Shown piece by piece: positions 7,645 through 14,274 of a stretch of DNA of 31,895 nt. Positions within the stretch are counted from its first letter, which is position 1, and the number at the start of each line of letters is the position of its first letter. The DNA is from a virus: positions 1-31,895 of the IMG/VR virus record IMGVR_UViG_3300020056_000099, one strand, 5' to 3'. Under the pieces are notes generated by a model. That model searched no databases. It was not told where the DNA came from and saw only the letters and a list, made by a program, of their open reading frames with translations. A program made the position numbers and the translations under genes.

Positions 7645-8610
7645 TTATTCTGTTGCATGATATAAAGTAACAATTTCTTTGATAGGACGATCCTTGAATA
7701 ACGATTGATGTCTTTTTGCTAAACTAACAAAAAGATTGTAATTATGATTTACTATATCAGTAAAATCTTGTGTGGCAAATAATTCTTTTGCAAATTTGAT
7801 TCTTTCAATAATTTTATCCATATTACTTGCAAATGTTATATAAGGATATGGCAAGTATTTTTCAAATGTTTTAAATCCTAAACTTTCTAACAACTCATTT
7901 GAGCCGTTGCCGGCAATTAAAACAAACGGACTACGATTAGCAATTGGCCACCATGTTTTTTCTGTTATGATAGGAACAGAATGACACCACGTTTCTGCAA
8001 CTATTTCAAAATCAGTTTGTTTATATAATTTTTTATTTCTCCTACCCATAGAACTAAAACTACCGTTTTTGTCAAATGCTTTCTTCATATCTCTTATAGG
8101 AGCAGTTTTATCTGCAAATCTAAAAAATTTTTTATCAACTTTAAATTCTAGAGGAGCATCTAAATGTTCGCCATTGAAACTCCAAAGATTACCTTGAAGT
8201 AAACAATTTTCATGTAATTGGCGTGCAACAGGATATCTATTGTCTTTCCAAACTTTACCCATTAAAAATAAAAACTTTTTATGTCCATAAGAGTATGGTG
8301 CTGGCTTACCATTATAATCATAAACATACATCAAACAAGCAGGAATTATTCTTACTTCATCCCATAGTGAAAAATCAGTAGACTTTTTTCCACAAGGATG
8401 CAAAGGATGATACCAAGAATTAACAATCAAAATATTTTTATATTTTGGGTATTTTTCTTTTGCTAAGGATGCAAATTTATTGAAGTCTATGTCATAAACT
8501 TCTCTAGTTGCATTCCAATAGATTTTATCATCTTGGACTTCTAATTCAAAATTACCATCTGAATATTGTAGTATTTCTAAATCTACTACACTACTTTTGA
8601 ACTGGAGCAT
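7645..8610 (-). CDS. Putative glycosyltransferase-like protein
   Basis: A 321-aa protein. The best clue is FEIVAETWCHSVPIITEKTW (201-220) followed by PIANRSPFVLIAG and LLESLGFKTFE. This E-T...T-E-K-T...PFV pattern resembles the nucleotide-sugar-binding half of GT10 fucosyltransferase-like folds (usual form: FENS..TEKl..a..a..VPVv), and related hypothetical proteins are common in marine phages. The N-terminal half has an LIVNSW strand and a YGHKKFLFLMGKVWKDNR segment of Rossmann-like appearance. The acceptor is unknown; DNA or surface glycan are both possible. Its ATG overlaps the stop of the gene upstream (TAATG). The exonuclease promoter lies just downstream. Confidence 0.5.
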   Translation of the reverse strand: MLQFKSSVVDLEILQYSDGNFELEVQDDKIYWNATREVYDIDFNKFASLAKEKYPKYKNILIVNSWYHPLHPCGKKSTDFSLWDEVRIIPACLMYVYDYNGKPAPYSYGHKKFLFLMGKVWKDNRYPVARQLHENCLLQGNLWSFNGEHLDAPLEFKVDKKFFRFADKTAPIRDMKKAFDKNGSFSSMGRRNKKLYKQTDFEIVAETWCHSVPIITEKTWWPIANRSPFVLIAGNGSNELLESLGFKTFEKYLPYPYITFASNMDKIIERIKFAKELFATQDFTDIVNHNYNLFVSLAKRHQSLFKDRPIKEIVTLYHATE

Positions 8611-8903
8611 TAATCAAAGTCGCCTACCTTTGTTGCCCTCTTTGCCATTTTAGAAACAGTGTCTTTTTCTTTACGCTTCTTTTGCGGTAAATCATCTGTT
8701 TCACTTGTTTTGAATTCAATAATGTCCCTACTAGGATCTACATTTTTTATAGCATCATCAATTCTAGGATCTTCTTTCATTGCCCTCATAAGAACATCAC
8801 CGTTGAATTGAGTCTCGCCTGCATTGCGCATCAAACGATCCATTTGTGAAATACTAATTTGTGACACATCTTTATCTCGTAAGATATTAATCACACGATA
8901 CAT
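8610..8903 (-). CDS. Small charged phage protein, unknown function
   Basis: A 97-aa protein with no recognised domain. The first 60 residues are amphipathic helix-like (MYRVINILRDKDVSQISISQ, then MDRLMRNAGETQFNGDVLMR). The C-terminus is lysine/arginine-rich (QKKRKEKDTVSKMAKRATKV) and could bind nucleic acid or act as a flexible tail. It is downstream of the acidic structural-type gene (24-nt gap) and coupled by TAATG to the glycosyltransferase-like gene. The start lacks a good Shine-Dalgarno; the ATG at 8903 is the only plausible one near the N-terminus. Confidence 0.65.
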   Translation of the reverse strand: MYRVINILRDKDVSQISISQMDRLMRNAGETQFNGDVLMRAMKEDPRIDDAIKNVDPSRDIIEFKTSETDDLPQKKRKEKDTVSKMAKRATKVGDFD

Positions 8904-8926
8904 GTTACCAGTGTCAATATTTTCAC

Positions 8927-9736
8927 TTACTTTTTTTTTGAAAGTGTTTGAGCAATTTTACGTGGATTAACAGATTCTTTTTTTACTTTTTTAGTAATGC
9001 GTTCAATGCTTTCACGCTTTTCACGACCTGCGTCTTCTTCACCGCCTGCTGCTGCTGCGTCTGCTCCGAACTGATCGTCTGAACCTTCTGCATCACCATC
9101 TAAGTCTGGCATGTCGTCCATGTCTGCTGTTGGTTCCATTTCTGGTTCCATGTCCATGTCGTCATCGCCCATCATGTCAGTTGGTTCTGCTTCACCTGTA
9201 AGTTGACCAACACCACCTGTCAATGCAGCACGAGTTGACTCTAATGCACCATACAATTCATCCAGTGCTGGCTTAACTGTTTGTGTAAAGGTTTCTGCTG
9301 CTTCTGTACCCATTTCATCACGAATTGCATCTGCAAGTTCTAGCATTGATTCTGACTGCATCTCTGCTGTGTCTTCCATCCAACCTGTAACTCTATCAAC
9401 CATGTCTTTGGCTGCCATTACTAGTTCTGCTTCGTCTTCTGCACCTTCAGTAACTGCTACTGCTTCTTCCATTTCTTCAATGTCACCACGCTCTGATAAT
9501 TCTGCATTTAGAACATCAAGCATCATTCTTGATTTTTGGTATTCATCACTTTCGATAACTTTACTAAAACTTTCACTCATTTCAACTTGTGATAGTTTTG
9601 TACGGATTCTGTTACGAACATCCTGTAGTTGTTCTAAAGTAAATTGCTCTAGATTAATTTTTTTACCAAATCTCTTTCCTAGAGACTCGTTTAAACTTTT
9701 TGCTGTGATAGGTGTAGCGAACTCTTTTATCTGCAT
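8927..9736 (-). CDS. Acidic virion or prohead-core-type protein
   Basis: A 269-aa protein in three parts. Residues 1-90 are helical with a KINLEQFTLEQLQDVRNRIR block that I associate with a structural-type protein of cyanophages. Residues 90-170 are helical and acidic. Residues 180-240 are a disordered, methionine- and aspartate-rich acidic stretch (MMGDDDMDMEPEMEPTADM). The protein ends with a basic tail (ITKKVKKESVNPRKIAQTLS and four lysines). An acidic core with a basic tail recalls prohead scaffold or internal head proteins of T4-like phages; this is inference. It has a late octamer (9766-9773) upstream and an AGGAAGAG ribosome-binding site, which supports late virion expression. Confidence 0.6.
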   Translation of the reverse strand: MQIKEFATPITAKSLNESLGKRFGKKINLEQFTLEQLQDVRNRIRTKLSQVEMSESFSKVIESDEYQKSRMMLDVLNAELSERGDIEEMEEAVAVTEGAEDEAELVMAAKDMVDRVTGWMEDTAEMQSESMLELADAIRDEMGTEAAETFTQTVKPALDELYGALESTRAALTGGVGQLTGEAEPTDMMGDDDMDMEPEMEPTADMDDMPDLDGDAEGSDDQFGADAAAAGGEEDAGREKRESIERITKKVKKESVNPRKIAQTLSKKK

Positions 9737-9765
9737 TATTCTCTTCCTAATGGGTTTGTTATAGT

Positions 9766-9773
9766 TATTTATC
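9766..9773 (-). promoter_or_regulatory. T4-late-like promoter octamer
   Basis: GATAAATA (7/8 to TATAAATA) on the minus strand, 29 nt before the 9736 start. It includes the TAA stop codon (9769-9771) of the upstream gene. Confidence 0.55.
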
Positions 9774-10200
9774 TAATTTGTGATAATATTACTTGATCTA
9801 GAAGTCTAGTTGCTTGGTCAATTCTATCCTGTGCATCGTCTCTTCTGATTTCTAAATTATTACGTTTGTCATCATTTTCGGTAGATGCAATAACCGCATC
9901 ATAAAAACAGCAATCGTTGGTAAACTTTTCTATAATACTATCTTGTTGTTTAATAGTATATGTTTGCGATTTGTTTAAATGTGCATAAGATAATGCAATA
10001 CCTGCAATTTTAGAAAATACAACATCTACAGTTGTGTTTTTACGTGTATCAATTATCACATGTCCATGACGCCTACTAGGACGCATCATATAGTGACCTA
10101 CACGAATTTTGTCGCCTTTTTTATAAGGTGCGACTACTTCCTTTGTCTTTTTATCAACAATTTCTTGAAGTTCAGTGAGTGCTTGGGCCAGAGTTTTCAT
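9769..10200 (-). CDS. Conserved phage protein of unknown function
   Basis: A 143-aa protein. Residues 25-75 contain YKKGDKIRVGHYMMRPSRRH and VIIDTRKNTTVDVVF, a strand-rich segment like a small barrel, followed by a helical C-terminal half (DDAQDRIDQATRLLDQVIL). Similar proteins exist in marine T4-like phages without known function. It overlaps the upstream gene by 29 nt, which implies tight coupling. Its stop codon is part of a late promoter octamer. An internal sigma70-like site at 10301-10329 could add separate transcription. Confidence 0.65.
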   Translation of the reverse strand: MKTLAQALTELQEIVDKKTKEVVAPYKKGDKIRVGHYMMRPSRRHGHVIIDTRKNTTVDVVFSKIAGIALSYAHLNKSQTYTIKQQDSIIEKFTNDCCFYDAVIASTENDDKRNNLEIRRDDAQDRIDQATRLLDQVILSQIR

Positions 10201-10393
10201 TTGGTTTTACCACCATCATACCTTTATAATTAACTCTTGTTAAGAGACTTTTCTTAACTAGATTTTCAGCAACGAATCTTTCTCGTTCTGTTAAGTTATC
10301 AATATAACAAGGACTATTGATTTTGTCAAGAAGATTTTGTTCTTCATTTGTGACAAAAATATCAAAGTCTGTTATAAGGTCGTTCATCTTCAT
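10172..10393 (-). CDS. Small phage protein, unknown function
   Basis: A 73-aa mostly helical protein (DIFVTNEEQNLLDKINSPCY, then LTERERFVAENLVKKSLL). No domain recognised; it may fold as a small winged-helix-like unit, but that is a guess from secondary structure. Its ATG overlaps the stop of the upstream gene by 4 nt (ATGA), and its 3' end overlaps the next gene by 29 nt. A second ATG two codons downstream is an alternative start. Confidence 0.6.
   Translation of the reverse strand: MKMNDLITDFDIFVTNEEQNLLDKINSPCYIDNLTERERFVAENLVKKSLLTRVNYKGMMVVKPNENSGPSTH
10301..10329 (-). promoter_or_regulatory. Possible internal sigma70 promoter
   Basis: TTGACA (10324-10329), 17 bp, TATATT (10301-10306) on the minus strand, inside the 73-aa gene. 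It has the same -35, spacing and -10 as the promoter at 18573. It could serve the 9769 gene, but it may be a coincidence of codons in an AT-rich coding sequence. Confidence 0.35.
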
Positions 10394-10818
10394 ACTGAAA
10401 TTGATCTCTTAACATCTGCTTTTTTATATGTTACACTATTAGGTTGTGATGGTGACTTTGTACCCTCTGGATTTTCTAATTCTACTTCGTCACCTTTGAC
10501 TGCTTTTACTTTAAACTCTGTAGGGCCACCTGCTTGCCCTGTTGGTAATTTCACTGATTTACCTGGTTGTAGTAATTTATCCTTTGCAGCATCTATTGCT
10601 GATGCTGCTGCTGTTCCAGTTGCTCCAACTGCTTTTCCGACGCCCTGTGCTGCTGCGCCTACACCTTTTGCTAGGCCGCCTACTGCTTTTCCAATACCGC
10701 CCACTGCGCTTGCTGCGCCTCCTACTGCTTTTGCTGCACCTACTGCTAGTGGAACTGCCAATAGAGGCAGAATTTCGTCTAATTGTTCTTCTTCTTTTAT
10801 AAACTCTTCTGCTCTCAT
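10390..10818 (-). CDS. Putative internal head protein with capsid-targeting N-terminus
   Basis: A 142-aa protein in three parts. The N-terminus MRAEEFIKEEEQLDE closely resembles the T4 internal-protein capsid-targeting sequence (MKTYQEFIAE of IPIII), where gp21 protease cuts after (L/I)-x-E; here the cut would follow FIKE. Residues 16-70 are a glycine/alanine-rich hydrophobic stretch (AVGGIGKAVGGLAKGVGAAA) that could insert in membrane. Residues 85-142 form a lysine-rich beta domain (VKLPTGQAGGPTEFKVKAVK). It overlaps both neighbours by 4 nt. A packaged, membrane-active protein ejected with the DNA is a reasonable inference, not shown. Confidence 0.6.
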   Translation of the reverse strand: MRAEEFIKEEEQLDEILPLLAVPLAVGAAKAVGGAASAVGGIGKAVGGLAKGVGAAAQGVGKAVGATGTAAASAIDAAKDKLLQPGKSVKLPTGQAGGPTEFKVKAVKGDEVELENPEGTKSPSQPNSVTYKKADVKRSISV

Positions 10819-11135
10819 CTTCTTCTCTTTGTTTTAAGTCCTTTTCTATACTTTGGACGTAACTTATTTAACCTCGTTATCTTATTTGCAGTAGGACGTC
10901 TGACTGTGTGATAACGTCTAATACTTTGACTACGTGCCCGTGTGCGTCTAGTCTTCTTTGCAGTAATGCTCTTTTTACCACTTATTGGTGTTGAACAAGT
11001 GCTAGCTTTAGCAACTACTCGACCACGCTTGGGGCCACTTGTACATCTATAACGCCTTACCATTGTGCCTTTAGGACCACGTCCCCAAGTAGCACGAAAG
11101 TTTTCACCTATGTCTATGACTTCTGCTACTATCAT
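10815..11135 (-). CDS. Histone-like basic protein, likely packaged with DNA
   Basis: A 106-aa extremely basic protein. Residues 17-47 carry WGRGPKGTMVRRYRC and GRVVAKASTC, with cysteines C31 and C47 exactly 16 residues apart; the rest is Arg/Lys-rich, ending KTKRRR. The same WGR-VxRxYRC-GRxV-C block with identical cysteine spacing forms the C-terminus of the adjacent 259-aa protein, so the two are paralogous. A short N-terminus (MIVAEVIDIGENF) could be a reduced capsid-targeting segment. The role is probably DNA condensation in the capsid or after ejection; the cysteine pair might bind zinc or form a disulfide. Function is inferred from composition and context. Confidence 0.65.
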   Translation of the reverse strand: MIVAEVIDIGENFRATWGRGPKGTMVRRYRCTSGPKRGRVVAKASTCSTPISGKKSITAKKTRRTRARSQSIRRYHTVRRPTANKITRLNKLRPKYRKGLKTKRRR

Positions 11136-11911
11136 CTTCTTTTATTCAACTGTTTTAATCTTCTACTTGCAGGGTTGACACGCTTGGTTCTTTTTGCTTT
11201 ACGTGTCATTTTTGCACCAATTGCCTTTTTTAGTCTTTTGAATCTTGCACTTTGTTTAAAGTTGAGTGGTGCAAAACATTGACTCATTTTGCTAACAATC
11301 CTGCCGTGTCTTCTGCCCCCAGAGCATCTATACTTGCGGACAACTTTTTTACCAGTACGTCCCCATACCTGCTTTTCATCAAGCGATTCTTCTTTTGCTT
11401 TTTCTAGTTCTTCTTGTCCCTTATCAGATTTAATCCAATCATAAATCCATCTGCTCATTTTGTACATTGTGTAGATAGCCAAAAGTCCTAAACCTAAACC
11501 TACAAGTATTTTAAATGCTCTTAATCCGACAAGGGCTATTAACCATTCAATAACATCTTCAATAATATCTCCTGCTCTGCGTAAGGTTCTACCTAAACCT
11601 TTAGGACTTTTTGGTTCTTTAGGTGATCTACTATCTAGATAGGCTTGAATTTCTTCTGCTGGAATATCATATTGTTGTCTAGGTAAAGTCATTCCTGTAG
11701 GAATATCAATATTTTGTTCTATATCTTTTTGAAAATCTAAATCAATATCAGGAAATTTTATTTCTGCCTGCTCAAGTGCTTTGCTAGTAATATATGCTGC
11801 AAGAGCAGTGCCGCCTGCTATTAAAAGTTGATTTAGAATAGGAGCCAACGGAATAGCAATTGCTACTTCATCTATTTTTTGTTTTTCTGATATGAGGTCT
11901 CTTACTAACAT
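11132..11911 (-). CDS. Membrane-anchored basic internal head protein (putative)
   Basis: A 259-aa multi-part protein. Residues 1-9 (MLVRDLISE) look like a T4-type capsid-targeting peptide with an I-S-E cleavage site. Residues 15-45 are hydrophobic (VAIAIPLAPILNQLLIAGG). Residues 122-150 are a strong membrane segment (LVGLGLGLLAIYTMYKM). Residues 180-259 form a very basic tail with C196 and C212, 16 apart, matching the neighbouring 106-aa protein. A packaged protein with membrane and DNA-binding parts could tether incoming DNA to the inner membrane; that is inference. It has no Shine-Dalgarno: the late octamer CATAAATA ends 4 nt before the ATG, suggesting a leaderless transcript. It overlaps the next gene by 4 nt. 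Confidence 0.65.
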   Translation of the reverse strand: MLVRDLISEKQKIDEVAIAIPLAPILNQLLIAGGTALAAYITSKALEQAEIKFPDIDLDFQKDIEQNIDIPTGMTLPRQQYDIPAEEIQAYLDSRSPKEPKSPKGLGRTLRRAGDIIEDVIEWLIALVGLRAFKILVGLGLGLLAIYTMYKMSRWIYDWIKSDKGQEELEKAKEESLDEKQVWGRTGKKVVRKYRCSGGRRHGRIVSKMSQCFAPLNFKQSARFKRLKKAIGAKMTRKAKRTKRVNPASRRLKQLNKRR

Positions 11912-11915
11912 GTAG

Positions 11916-11923
11916 TATTTATG
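11916..11923 (-). promoter_or_regulatory. T4-late-like promoter octamer, 4 nt before an ATG
   Basis: CATAAATA then CTAC then ATG (11911) on the minus strand. The whole 12-nt gap between the genes is promoter. Expected +1 falls at or next to the start codon. Confidence 0.55.
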
Positions 11924-12163
11924 CTATAATTGCATTATAATTACGACAATTGTGGATAGTAATCCTGCTACAATAGTTCCTGCTGCACCGATAATAACTT
12001 TGGTTAAACTATTTTGTCCTGCTTGCATTTGATCTGAAATGTCATCTAGTTTGTTTTCAACAGTAGTTAATCTTTTATCCATTTGCTCGTAGCGGAGGGC
12101 GCACAGATCAACATGTGCTTCTAATGATTCTTTTTCTAATGATGTTGATGCGAGAGTTGACAT
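11924..12163 (-). CDS. Small coiled-coil protein with C-terminal membrane anchor (XhlA-like)
   Basis: A 79-aa protein. Residues 25-50 form a heptad-like helix (MDKRLTTVENKLDDISDQMQ) and residues 55-79 a single membrane segment (VIIGAAGTIVAGLLSTIVVI). This size and order resemble XhlA/hemolysin-type holin accessory proteins of phages. A role in lysis or membrane anchoring is plausible but not shown; no endolysin lies nearby in the window. Ribosome-binding candidates are AAGGAA 8 nt before the ATG and an AAGGA directly adjacent. A late octamer (12238-12245) precedes it by about 75 nt. Confidence 0.7.
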   Translation of the reverse strand: MSTLASTSLEKESLEAHVDLCALRYEQMDKRLTTVENKLDDISDQMQAGQNSLTKVIIGAAGTIVAGLLSTIVVIIMQL

Positions 12164-12236
12164 CCTTTTTTATTCCTTATAAGTAAACTCGAAGTTGGCC
12201 TTAATTGTGTAGATGCCTAAGTGTTTCACACTAATA

Positions 12237-12623
12237 TTATTTATCTCTTACAACAAAAGTATTTCTATCTGCACTTCCATTAGTCAAAAATGCAGAAACC
12301 GTGAAATTATTAGTTTCTTCTAAATCAGTTATTATTGGAACTAAATCAAAATCGTTGATTAAATCATCTAATGGAAATTCATTTTCATATTCAAATTCCA
12401 CTTGCCATACCCTATGCATACCTTTTACATTTTTTCCAAAGTCTAGGTTGTCTGTTTCTATTTCTGATACAGTAGGTTCATCGTTTACGATGGCATTTGC
12501 TCTTAAACTTGCTGTTTGAATTACTGTAAGATAATTTTGCTGTTGCTTATATTCGTAAGGATCATCGCCCTTACGTGCATCTGTTCTAGTTATATCAACA
12601 AGGGTATATAAACTACATCTCAT
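12237..12623 (-). CDS. Conserved phage protein of unknown function
   Basis: A 128-aa protein (MRCSLYTLVDITRTDARKGD, then YKQQQNYLTVIQTASLRANA), rich in acidic residues and beta-strand-like segments (VWQVEFEYENEFPLDDLIND). Proteins starting in this way are common in marine T4-like phages, with no known function to my knowledge. It begins 17 nt after the U-tract of a terminator and has no good Shine-Dalgarno; an AATAAGTA stretch 5 nt upstream of the ATG is a weak late-promoter candidate. Its stop codon is shared with the late octamer at 12238-12245. Confidence 0.7.
   Translation of the reverse strand: MRCSLYTLVDITRTDARKGDDPYEYKQQQNYLTVIQTASLRANAIVNDEPTVSEIETDNLDFGKNVKGMHRVWQVEFEYENEFPLDDLINDFDLVPIITDLEETNNFTVSAFLTNGSADRNTFVVRDK
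12238..12245 (-). promoter_or_regulatory. T4-late-like promoter octamer
   Basis: GATAAATA (7/8) on the minus strand, written across the last codons GAT AAA TAA of the 128-aa gene. It would serve the XhlA-like gene. A small AGTGT/ACACT hairpin follows in the leader. Confidence 0.5.
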
Positions 12624-12640
12624 GTTAATACTTATTCCAT

Positions 12641-12670
12641 AAAAAAAGGGTCCACAAAATTGTGAACCCT
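12641..12670 (-). terminator. Rho-independent terminator
   Basis: On the minus strand AGGGTTCAC pairs with GTGGACCCT (9 bp, one G-U; 6-nt loop) followed by seven Ts (12641-12647). It lies 23 nt after the stop of the 127-aa gene and isolates that gene from the one downstream. Confidence 0.9.
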
Positions 12671-12692
12671 CTGGTTAGCCCTATTGTGCTTA

Positions 12693-13076
12693 TTAAGCGA
12701 TAGAAGCACCTGATGCTGTGATTGCTGCGATTGTTGATGTTCCGCCTGTTGCGTCATCAATTGCTGCTTCTGCTGCACCCCATGAACCGTCAGCAGCACC
12801 TGCTGTTGAACCGTCGTTTGCTGAGTTGTCGTTGCATACAAACACAACGTTGCTTGATGCTGGTGTACCTACACCATATAGTTCTGCAAAACCTTCTAGT
12901 GCTGCAATTGCTTTATGAAATGTGCTGTTTGCTGCTGTGTATGAAGTTTCGATACCTGTTAGTGTGATTTTGTAAAAACCTAGTGCTGGTGTGCCGTGGT
13001 CGAAACCAACTTCTGTTGTTCTTGCGTTAGCGCCAACTGTTGTTGAGCCAACTGATACTGAATATACGTCTGCCAT
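12693..13076 (-). CDS. Probable abundant virion protein, unknown fold
   Basis: A 127-aa Ala/Gly/Ser/Thr-rich protein without recognised domains. The first 45 residues look beta-rich (VYSVSVGSTTVGANARTTEV), then comes a helix with aromatic and alanine residues (FHKAIAALEGFAELYGVGTP), then a low-complexity Gly/Ala region. It forms its own unit: late-type octamer GGTAAATA (13136-13143), a strong AAGGAGAT ribosome-binding site, and a strong terminator just after the stop. That arrangement is typical of highly expressed virion parts, such as a decoration or tail-tube-associated protein. This is inferred from expression signals only. Confidence 0.6.
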   Translation of the reverse strand: MADVYSVSVGSTTVGANARTTEVGFDHGTPALGFYKITLTGIETSYTAANSTFHKAIAALEGFAELYGVGTPASSNVVFVCNDNSANDGSTAGAADGSWGAAEAAIDDATGGTSTIAAITASGASIA

Positions 13077-13135
13077 TTTAATCTCCTTAAAATTTACTCT
13101 ATGGCTGTCCCACGCTCAGTGGAACTCTTATATTG

Positions 13136-13143
13136 TATTTACC
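13136..13143 (-). promoter_or_regulatory. T4-late-like promoter octamer
   Basis: GGTAAATA followed by CAATATAAG on the minus strand, about 60 nt before the 13076 start. 6/8 to TATAAATA. Confidence 0.4.
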
Positions 13144-13185
13144 ATTTAGGAAAAATTATAGGGGTTTATGGCTGAAAAACGAAGT

Positions 13186-14274
13186 TTAATCAGGTCTCCA
13201 ACGGTGTCTAGGTACTAATTTAACTTTACCAGTAACGTATCCTTCGCCGCCCTTTTCAGCACCAGTCATTTGTTTAATATCAGCAGGCGCATCATCTAAT
13301 TGATCAATAATATGATTCTTTACTGCTGCAACTTTATTCAATAACGCAAAGATTGCAGGTAAACTTTTAGGACTTTGCTTGTGTTTTTCATATATCTTTA
13401 CTTGTTTTGGTTGACTAACTTTACTTGTTTTCAACCAATTAAAAAATCCATCTACATTAATTTGATCTAGTTTTTGTGCTTTTACAGTTTGGTTACTAAA
13501 TGTATAGATAATATTTTTAAGATCTGATAAACCTTGTTGTGGCTCTAGAAAACTATCAATAAATTTTGCATTGGCTTTTGCCATTTGTCTAATTTCATTT
13601 GTTTCTTTTGTATCTACTTTAGGTGTATGTGGCACATATGTTTGTGCAAATGCAACAAGATCATTTGTTTGTATGCCTTTGACATCATCTAAAGGTTGTC
13701 CTACTTTTGCACCAAAACTATCATATTTGCCATGTAATGCAACGCCTACTTTACTATTTGCAATACGTTTACCAATTTCACTGTTAGGATCTACACTGTA
13801 AGTAACCTTGTTAGGAGTAAATTCAATTCCTGCTCTGCCCTTTGTTGCCGGCTTTCTTGGTGTGTAGAGCAAGTCTCCGTAAACATATCCTTCAAAGTCC
13901 TTCGGAAATCCCGCTTCAATAATTTTAAATAGATCTGACATCTCCGCAGCAAAATCTTTCCTCCATGGTTCTTGTTCGGCACCTTTGCCTGTGTTCATAA
14001 TAAACTGTGCTAAATCATTAGCATCAGTACTCATGTTTTTGCCCCAACCGTTTTTACCAGTAAGTACGAAAGTACCGTCAGGCTCGCGGCCAAAATATAC
14101 AGTTGGATTGCCGTCCCATTTAATAGCAACTTTGCCTTGTCCTTGACCTAGTTGATCTAATGTGTCAGCAGCTTTCATTGCACCTGCTGCACCATCAAAA
14201 AACACAAGATCTTCGAGGTGATTATATTCCCTACCTTGCTGTGCTTCTACTAAACGAAACTCTTTATATCTCAC
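13186..14274 (-). CDS. Ligase-like covalent nucleotidyltransferase (putative), possibly packaged
   Basis: A 362-aa protein. Residues 51-63 read IKWDGNPTVYFGR, matching the K-x-D-G nucleotide-binding lysine motif I of ATP-dependent DNA/RNA ligases (K52). Residues 128-139 (EGYVYGDLLYTP) resemble motif III, and residues 343-354 (GEGYVTGKVKLV) resemble motifs IV and V (EGxV, KxK). About 200 mostly helical residues separate motifs III and IV, an unusual insertion. The N-terminus MRYKEFRLVE is like a T4 capsid-targeting peptide with an L-V-E cut site. I believe the family is generally annotated only as a domain of unknown function in marine phages. Catalysis is unproven. It overlaps the upstream nucleotidyltransferase gene by 4 nt. 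Confidence 0.5.
   Translation of the reverse strand: MRYKEFRLVEAQQGREYNHLEDLVFFDGAAGAMKAADTLDQLGQGQGKVAIKWDGNPTVYFGREPDGTFVLTGKNGWGKNMSTDANDLAQFIMNTGKGAEQEPWRKDFAAEMSDLFKIIEAGFPKDFEGYVYGDLLYTPRKPATKGRAGIEFTPNKVTYSVDPNSEIGKRIANSKVGVALHGKYDSFGAKVGQPLDDVKGIQTNDLVAFAQTYVPHTPKVDTKETNEIRQMAKANAKFIDSFLEPQQGLSDLKNIIYTFSNQTVKAQKLDQINVDGFFNWLKTSKVSQPKQVKIYEKHKQSPKSLPAIFALLNKVAAVKNHIIDQLDDAPADIKQMTGAEKGGEGYVTGKVKLVPRHRWRPD

Noticed and set aside
10337-10837. Long plus-strand open frame (166 codons) rich in Pro/Ala/Thr
   Set aside because: It is the antisense of the Gly/Ala-rich 142-aa gene plus the neighbouring gene. It has no ribosome-binding site, and the minus-strand genes are tightly coupled by ATGA overlaps.
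12632-12847. Glutamine-rich minus-strand frame
   Set aside because: It is a frame-shifted reading of GCTGCTGCT-type codons in the 127-aa gene and runs through the terminator hairpin.
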